Source: Acidobacteriaceae bacterium (GTDB lineage: Bacteria; Acidobacteriota; Terriglobia; Terriglobales; Acidobacteriaceae). From it: a stretch of DNA of 11,894 nucleotides. The stretch covers positions 1 to 11,894 of the forward strand of contig PKXI01000109.1 of NCBI GenBank assembly GCA_003133425.1, given 5' to 3'. The position numbers were made by a program, and so were the translations under genes. The notes beneath the pieces are model-generated. The model was given only the letters and a program-made list of their open reading frames with translations, was not told the DNA's origin and made no database searches. This document shows, piece after piece, positions 8,401 to 11,894 of this stretch (position 1 is the stretch's first letter; every line of letters begins with the position of its first letter).

Positions 8401-8953
8401 CACCGGATTGGGCTTGGGCACGGTGCACGGCATTGTGAAGCAAAGCGGCGGATCAATCTACGTCTACAGCGAGATTGGACGAGGTACTACTTTCAAAGTG
8501 TATCTACCGAGACTCGGAAACGTTGTCGAGATCGCTAACAACAGATTTCGTTCAGGCCATTTGCCTCAGGGCAACGAGACCATCCTCGTCGTGGAAGACG
8601 AACCCAGCCTGCGAAACATCGTGAGCGCCATTCTCAAAGGCCTTGGTTATTCCGTGCTTGTAGGGGAAAGCGGAGAGGATGCATTACGCGCTTCCTCTGA
8701 ACATAACGGACCCATTCATCTGCTGGTAACGGACGTGGTCATGCCAGGGATCGGTGGGCGAGAACTTGCTGACCGCCTCACGCAGGCTCGGCCGGAGCTG
8801 CGCGTGATCTATATGTCGGGCTATACAGATGACTCGGTCATCGCACGGGGCGTCTTCGCCAATGATATTGTCTTGCTGCAAAAGCCCATCGCCAGTGCCG
8901 ATCTCGCACAAAGAGTACGAGCGGTCCTGGACGCAGGAAATCCCAGTTTTTAG
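5471..8953 (+). CDS. Hybrid sensor histidine kinase REC-GAF-GAF-PAS-PAS-HisKA-HATPase-REC
   Basis: A 1160-residue soluble hybrid kinase with receivers at both ends. In order: REC (about 1-120, phospho-acceptor D52 in VIADILMPTMDG, lysine in ITKPSEP); GAF (about 160-320); GAF (about 348-505); PAS (about 514-635); PAS (about 648-765); a coiled-coil linker; HisKA with H797 in AGGIAHDFNNLLGVIIG; HATPase with N908, DSGHGM and GKGTGLGLGTVHGIVKQSGG; and a C-terminal REC (about 1035-1155) with D1088 in LLVTDVVMPG. All key residues are present. It would integrate up to four small-ligand or redox inputs and one incoming phosphate. Start: GTG 5471 (MATILIVDD), 2 nt after the REC-REC stop and with AAGGGCAGG upstream, fits the family better than ATG 5441, which overlaps that gene by 28 nt. 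No HPt domain is present, so the C-terminal receiver may regulate its own kinase or pass phosphate to an HPt elsewhere. The REC-HD-GYP gene follows after 16 nt. Confidence 0.92.
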   Translation: MATILIVDDRPANREFMVALLGYAHHRLLQASDGAEALALARAERPDLVIADILMPTMDGYELVRQLRADPRILQTRVIFWTAHYHEQEAKALARDCGVSAVITKPSEPEEVLKAVEAALRLTPVPAPPQTSTDEFDREHLRLLTDKLSQKADDLIVTNERLSALIDLNLQLASELDLQRLIQRFGRAARLIIGARYSITAILDADGEQFQSLFTSGMDAETAARLGSQDPQSAALNAPLREGATIRLRNPSGDPLALGFSSSHPLIHAFLGAPIASPTRLYGYVGLIDRIGRDEFSKEDERLTAILAAQVGRIYQNGSLYSDVLSHAADLEREISARKQTEKARAERVRQGALIGEVDAALTQSDSQGEMLVRCAKALVRHLDAALARIWTFNDAGSSLELKASATIDTDLEDFDFDWPEAAIARMAHEHLPYFANDVLNERNVGGNVKSGRVSVLSFAGYPLMVESRFVGALGAFTSAPLSGATLDVIGAVAPKIALGIERFRASETLREREEHIRLLLDSTAEAIYGIDLEGRCTFANSTCARLLGYADTKQLLGRNMHSLIHHTRSDGSPYESEECRIFRAFRQYQGVHVHDEVLWRSDGSSFPAEYWSHPISHDGRVAGSVVTFLDITERRKLEGQFRHAQERLSRVVVSSPAVLFTLSITQGEFSVSWISDNLLQVIGYPAQVAIGTDWWQTNIHAEDRERVMEQSTVALIADGQSTLEYRFRHGDGTYHWTRSDMRLICDESGWPSEVVGAWSDITELKRAEEERLKLREQLEQIRKLESIGQFAGGIAHDFNNLLGVIIGSAEMLQSDLPRDSNLREYTADVLNASQRGAELTRQILAFSRQQVLQPTVLSLTSLVQDFEKMLCRIIPKNIEIRTVLKSVGQIRADAGQIEQVIMNLVANARDAMTAGGRLTIETADVELDDSCAIQLTEVEPGPYAVLSVTDSGHGMTPDVLARIFEPFYTTKERGKGTGLGLGTVHGIVKQSGGSIYVYSEIGRGTTFKVYLPRLGNVVEIANNRFRSGHLPQGNETILVVEDEPSLRNIVSAILKGLGYSVLVGESGEDALRASSEHNGPIHLLVTDVVMPGIGGRELADRLTQARPELRVIYMSGYTDDSVIARGVFANDIVLLQKPIASADLAQRVRAVLDAGNPSF

Positions 8954-8969
8954 CCAGCATAGGACTCCC

Positions 8970-10007
8970 ATGACCTCATTACACGAAACCGCGCCTCCTG
9001 TCATCTTGATTGCAGATGACGAAGAGGCAAATCGAAAAATGTTGCTCGACATGCTACGGAGGGATGGATACGAGGTCCTGCTCGCAAAAGACGGCGAGGA
9101 AGCAGTCAATCTCTTCGCGACAGTAGAGGTGGATTTGGCGCTACTGGATGTCATGATGCCTGGTCTGACCGGTTTTGAAGTGTGTCGAGCAATAAAGGCC
9201 AACCCCGAAACCCGATTAGTGCCTGTCGTACTCATTACAGGGCTCGGAAGCGCCAACGACCGCATTGAAGGAATTGAGTGTGGCGCTGACGATTTTTTGA
9301 AAAAGCCAATTCACAGGGAGGAGCTGAGCGCCCGCGTTCGCTCCCTTCTGCGCTTGAAGCAGTTCACCGACGAATTGGAGAGCGCTGAAACAGTCCTCTT
9401 CAGCCTGGCCCTCAGCATCGAGGCCAAGGATCCCTATACGGAGGGTCACTGTGCGCGCCTGTCGAAGTATTCTGTCGAGCTCGCAAGTGCACTCGGACTT
9501 CCTGAGGATCTGCGCGTGGCTCTGCGGCGAGCGGGCGTGGTTCATGACGTTGGCAAAGTAGCTGTGCCTGAGAGCATCCTGCTCAAGCCCGGCCGGCTGA
9601 CTCCGGAAGAGAGAAAGATCATGGAACAACATCCAATCGTCGGCGAGCGAATATGCGCTCCATTGCGCTCCTTTCGCCAGGTGTTGCCCATTATTCGTCA
9701 TCACCATGAAAAACTGGATGGCAGCGGCTATCCAGACGGTCTAAAGGGTGACGCGATTCCGATCACAGCACGAATTATGACCACCGTAGATATATATGAT
9801 TCATTGACGACAGATCGACCTTACCGATCCGCTTTATCGTCCGAACAGGCGTTTTCGATCATCCACGAGGAGGTCAGGAGAGGATGGTGGGACGCGCACC
9901 TAGTTGAGGAACTCAGAAAGCTTATTGTGAACGCCGGATCAAAGAAGCTGATCGATGCCCCTCGAATTAATGGCGCTCCCCTCGTGACTCGCCCACCTGA
10001 ATTGTGA
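8970..10007 (+). CDS. REC-HD-GYP response regulator, probable cyclic di-GMP phosphodiesterase
   Basis: A 345-residue protein of RpfG-like architecture. The N-terminal receiver has D16-D17, phospho-acceptor D60 (ALLDVMMPG), a T-containing switch strand (VLITG) and a lysine in FLKKPIH. The HD-GYP domain (about 145-325) is intact: H192-D193 of the metal-binding HD pair in VVHDVGKVAVPE, HHHE at 244-247, and DGSGYPDG with GYP at 253-255. The family hydrolyses cyclic di-GMP to pGpG/GMP using a di- or tri-metal centre in the cytosol. As the last gene of the kinase operon it is the natural output of the relay: phosphorylation of D60 should change its activity and so motility, biofilm or secretion. 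Start: ATG 8970, 16 nt after the hybrid kinase stop, with AGGA at 8961-8964. A frame open from 8829 inside the kinase gene would add 47 residues unlike any receiver start. Confidence 0.93.
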   Translation: MTSLHETAPPVILIADDEEANRKMLLDMLRRDGYEVLLAKDGEEAVNLFATVEVDLALLDVMMPGLTGFEVCRAIKANPETRLVPVVLITGLGSANDRIEGIECGADDFLKKPIHREELSARVRSLLRLKQFTDELESAETVLFSLALSIEAKDPYTEGHCARLSKYSVELASALGLPEDLRVALRRAGVVHDVGKVAVPESILLKPGRLTPEERKIMEQHPIVGERICAPLRSFRQVLPIIRHHHEKLDGSGYPDGLKGDAIPITARIMTTVDIYDSLTTDRPYRSALSSEQAFSIIHEEVRRGWWDAHLVEELRKLIVNAGSKKLIDAPRINGAPLVTRPPEL

Positions 10008-10374
10008 TGTTTTCGACCATTCTTCGAGTACTTATACGGATACAAGATGCGGTAAAAGCCAAATAACATTTAGACAGTCGACTACTTGATCGCGTGCGAC
10101 TGCCAACTGTTGCCGTAACGTTTTGCCAGTCAAGAGAAGCACGCATCAACTTTGAAAGCGCCTTGCGGGTCGGGACGGCCCACGCGGTCAGCTTGCCTGA
10201 CCATTGCATTCGAAAAACTGCAAGGAGCGCTTCTTTGAAGACTGAAATATGGATTGTGATACAGCAAGAAAAGGAAGGCCAGACCAAATTCTGGCAAGAA
10301 TGGGGTTAAGCGTCACGCGGACTTGTCACAAAAAACCTGACGCGCAGACACGCGCGTAGGATCGGAGCCAATCG
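10008..10374. other. Non-coding stretch after the kinase operon
   Basis: I find no supportable gene here. A GTG-initiated frame at 10094-10309 (71 codons) has no ribosome binding site and no recognisable content, and an overlapping - strand frame is no better. The stretch holds a near copy of the 16-bp dyad (10028-10043) and a 6-bp inverted repeat, CAGTCG at 10075-10080 with CGACTG at 10097-10102. That repeat lacks a T-run, so it is not a convincing terminator. The dyad lies about 330 nt before the small gene at 10375, which leaves room for a long leader or a small RNA. Confidence 0.4.
10028..10043. promoter_or_regulatory. Second copy of the candidate operator
   Basis: GTACTTATACGGATAC matches the site at 3047-3062 at 13 of 16 positions, and the block TACGGATAC is identical. 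It lies 21 nt after the HD-GYP stop. Its internal symmetry is weaker than that of the first copy. The function is inferred only from the recurrence. Confidence 0.3.
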
Positions 10375-10617
10375 TTGAGTATGCATCCGGAGCCTGAAGG
10401 AAAGCCCAAGAAGATTTGGACTACCCCAAAACTCACGAAGATTGATCTGAAGAGTGCACCCTACTCCGACATCATTGACATTCTCCGTGCCACCCTCAAA
10501 CAAGCCGAAAAGGATGCCTCTCTGAATCCAAACGATCAGAAAGCAGCCGAACTGGAGCGGTCCCTGCGGCGCACATTAGATGATCTGGAATCGAGTAGGG
10601 CCAACGGTGCCGCGTGA
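10375..10617 (+). CDS. Small hypothetical protein with a WxxPxL N-terminal motif
   Basis: A charged, soluble protein of about 80 residues that I do not recognise. The start is either TTG 10375, with GGAG seven nt upstream at 10364-10367, or ATG 10381, which gives 78 residues. The N-terminus (KKIWTTPKLTKIDL) has the W/Y-x-x-P-x-L pattern seen in leaders of lasso-type peptides. The rest (from about residue 27) is a predicted amphipathic helical region rich in E, K, R and A (SDIIDILRATLKQAEKDA and ELERSLRRTLDDLE), with no glycine-rich core peptide. There are no cysteines or membrane segments. Codon use looks like that of the neighbours, which supports a real gene. The second small gene starts 13 nt after its stop, so the two may be co-transcribed. 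The function is unknown. Confidence 0.6.
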   Translation: MSMHPEPEGKPKKIWTTPKLTKIDLKSAPYSDIIDILRATLKQAEKDASLNPNDQKAAELERSLRRTLDDLESSRANGAA

Positions 10618-10630
10618 GGGTCTTAGCTTA

Positions 10631-10945
10631 ATGCCAAAGCACTTCGTTGTTTTTGCAGAGCGTTTTGAACATGGCGCGTGGAAATATTGGGAGCATGAAT
10701 GCGACAAAGAAGAGATCCCTGCCCTCGAGGATTCCGCAATTGCATACGCATTCAGCCGCGCGCCTTCAAGCCAACCCTTGTATATCGATTATTTAAGAGG
10801 GGCCGAGTATTTGTTTAATGTCGTTCGTGGACGCAGCGGCCCTGTAGAGGGAGATACAAGGGTATTTGGGATAAGAGTGGATAAGATTCTCATTGCAGAG
10901 TGCGAAAGATTCACACAATATTTAAGAATCCAAAAGATTGCATGA
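10631..10945 (+). CDS. Small hypothetical protein
   Basis: A 104-residue protein with no family I can name. It is soluble, rich in aromatics and charged residues (KHFVVFAERFEHGAWKYWEH near the N-terminus), and has one cysteine in each half (HECDKEE and AECERF). ATG 10631 is preferred over upstream in-frame codons because GAGGG lies about 10 nt before it, and because the longer frame from 10580 overlaps the preceding small gene. The composition, with alternating hydrophobic stretches (VVFAERF, LYIDYL, YLFNVV, VFGIRVDKILIAE), suggests a compact alpha/beta fold, but this is only an impression. The close spacing to the preceding gene suggests a two-gene unit. No PqqD/RRE-like, protease or cyclase features are seen, so a RiPP-processing role is not supported. 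Confidence 0.55.
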   Translation: MPKHFVVFAERFEHGAWKYWEHECDKEEIPALEDSAIAYAFSRAPSSQPLYIDYLRGAEYLFNVVRGRSGPVEGDTRVFGIRVDKILIAECERFTQYLRIQKIA

Positions 10946-11370
10946 CGTCAGAAAAGCAAACGGAAGGGATCATCGTAGACTGAATACTTTTCGTGGACGC
11001 GAGGGCTAAGGACGAATAACGAGCTGCTGCAGTCCCGTTTATATAAACGACAAAAGGGCCTATTCCTCATTCCCTCAAATCAAAACGCCGAAGAGGAGCG
11101 GTTCTGTCACGGTTGGCTGTGGCTGATTGTGATCCCTACCCTTAAGCATGTCAATTCAGAATTGGTCCCCACAAACCGCCGATATGGCAGGGAACCAGGT
11201 ACCAACGAGAGTAGCCGAGACCCTGGACACTGGCCGACTTGCCGTTACCGATCCGCAGGACTCGGATCTCCGGATTACATTCCGGTTAGCCGACATCCTG
11301 AAGTTATCCGTCCGGTGTTGGGGCAGACTGTCGAACTTCCGCACCGCCGACCGTCCTTCCGACATAGGCC
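10946..11370. other. Intergenic stretch between convergent units
   Basis: No convincing gene. + strand frames at 11129-11374 and 11148-11528 lack ribosome binding sites, and the second runs far into the antisense of the PsiE-family gene. The main visible structure is a perfect 14-bp palindrome at 11036-11049. The region separates the + strand small genes from the - strand PsiE-type gene, so it should contain terminators for both, but I see no clear hairpin followed by a T-run. Confidence 0.4.
11036..11049. repeat. Perfect 14-bp AT-rich palindrome
   Basis: CGTTTATATAAACG is an exact inverted repeat with no spacer. It sits in intergenic DNA 91 nt after the stop of the small gene at 10631-10945. 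It could be a binding site for a dimeric regulator or chance; with no loop it is a poor terminator. Confidence 0.4.
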
Positions 11371-11871
11371 TTAACAATCAAGCGGGAGGTGCGGCTCCTG
11401 TCCTTCTCCCGTCTCGTCTGAGCATTCCTGGCTGCGCACCAGCCAGAACACGATACCGAGAGCGAGTGCGGCGCCTGCGAGCGATGCGACGGTGGAAGGC
11501 TCGGTTTGATAAAGATCCAGAACAATGAATTTTCGGACGAGGGCGAGCAAGGCAATTAGGATGACGGACCGGGTTTGAACGACATTGCGCTGGCGGTGAA
11601 GGACGACCATGAGCGAGTGTTTGAACTCGAGGGCAATCAGCAATGTCAGGACCATTCCGAACAGAGATTAGAACGCCTGCGAGTCCCTTGGATCGAGCAG
11701 GTGGCTCCGTATCATGCTCACGGTATGAAGAATCAATTGCCAGGTGGCGACGGCCACGATCACGGCAATGATCCAGGTCAGGATGGAGACGATCAATTGC
11801 TCGAACTTCTCATAGATCGAGAGCGTCTTCCAGCGAGAGTTCCACTCTAAGCCAAACAAACGAAATGACAT
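11371..11871 (-). pseudogene. PsiE-family membrane protein gene interrupted by one in-frame stop
   Basis: Read on the - strand, a single frame from ATG 11871 to TAA 11371 encodes a ~166-residue protein, with one internal TAA at codon 68 (11668-11670). Both halves match the PsiE (phosphate-starvation-inducible E) family: YEKFEQLIVSILTWIIAVIV before the stop, and FGMVLTLLIALEFKHSL and ALLALVRKFIVLDL after it. About four membrane helices are visible (near 26-48, 73-92, 100-120 and 127-147). PsiE proteins are small inner-membrane proteins of unclear function, named for induction by phosphate starvation in E. coli. A very good ribosome binding site (GGAGGAG, nine nt upstream) precedes the ATG. The family usually has a glutamine here (F-Q-x-x-F-G-M), so CAA to TAA, a single transition, is the simplest explanation. 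Alternatives are a sequencing error, or a live 67-residue fragment with a restart at ATG 11655. Confidence 0.8.
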
Positions 11872-11879
11872 TTCCTTTT

Positions 11880-11886
11880 CTCCTCC
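11880..11886 (-). promoter_or_regulatory. Strong Shine-Dalgarno of the PsiE-family gene
   Basis: On the - strand GGAGGAG stands 8-9 nt before ATG 11871. It is the best ribosome binding site in the window and fixes the start of the gene, suggesting translation was efficient before the nonsense change. The promoter must lie beyond the right edge. Confidence 0.6.
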
Positions 11887-11894
11887 AAGGAAAT

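Noticed and set aside
8684..9265. 193-codon - strand frame across the hybrid kinase and HD-GYP junction
   Set aside because: It is antisense to conserved receiver sequence in both genes and its translation has no recognisable motif.
9216..9707. 163-codon - strand frame inside the HD-GYP gene
   Set aside because: It is a shadow of the catalytic domain on the other strand, with no independent evidence of coding.
10075..10102. CAGTCG/CGACTG inverted repeat considered as the operon terminator
   Set aside because: The stem is only 6 bp, the loop is 16 nt, and no T-run follows.
10094..10309. 71-codon GTG-initiated frame after the HD-GYP gene
   Set aside because: There is no Shine-Dalgarno, no recognisable content, and a competing - strand frame of similar length. 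It is treated as non-coding.
11148..11528. 126-codon + strand frame at the right end
   Set aside because: About 40% of it is antisense to the PsiE-family gene, it has no ribosome binding site, and its Arg-rich tail is typical of an antisense artefact.
1..11894. CRISPR arrays, tRNA or rRNA genes, and toxin-antitoxin or phage-defence modules
   Set aside because: No regularly spaced palindromic repeats, tRNA-like cloverleaf, rRNA core sequence or recognisable defence protein was seen on either strand.

Overview
The window (roughly mid-50s % GC by eye) is dominated by a run of signal-transduction genes, all on the + strand. Their sequence style resembles environmental, soil-type bacteria such as Acidobacteriota: two PAS/GAF-rich histidine kinases, a tandem-receiver protein and an HD-GYP response regulator packed head to tail. 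That placement is an impression from protein style, because no rRNA or other phylogenetic marker is present.

Layout. Positions 1-504 carry no convincing gene. They hold four direct copies of a 13-bp motif (consensus about TGCCAYNYTATGS) that look like leftover insertion-sequence end repeats. Positions 505-2974 encode a two-component pair: a membrane kinase with an MHYT sensor domain, PAS and a NarL/DegS-type kinase core, followed by a NarL/LuxR-type response regulator. After a 129-bp gap comes a tight four-gene operon (3104-10007): a soluble PAS-PAS histidine kinase, a stand-alone double receiver, a 1160-residue hybrid kinase (REC-GAF-GAF-PAS-PAS-HisKA-HATPase-REC), and a REC-HD-GYP protein expected to degrade cyclic di-GMP. 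Gaps are 4, 2 and 16 nt, so translational coupling is likely. Positions 10375-10945 hold two small unrecognised genes. At the right edge, on the - strand, is a PsiE-family membrane protein gene split by one in-frame TAA stop, so it is a probable pseudogene.

How they may work together. The MHYT kinase probably phosphorylates the NarL-type regulator, which would control transcription. The four-gene operon reads as a phosphorelay: cytosolic PAS/GAF inputs pass phosphate through a chain of receivers (the REC-REC protein and the two receivers of the hybrid kinase) to the REC-HD-GYP output, changing cyclic di-GMP levels. No HPt protein is visible, so any relay from the hybrid kinase needs one from elsewhere or works by direct transfer. 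A 16-bp partly symmetric site upstream of the operon recurs, with changes, just after it. It is a candidate operator for the NarL-type regulator and might tie the two modules together.

The core locus is an unusual concentration of known families rather than an obviously new system. The most concrete oddities are the psiE-type nonsense codon, the degenerate second receiver of the REC-REC protein, the repeated dyad site, the upstream direct repeats, and the two orphan small genes, one with a RiPP-leader-like N-terminus.
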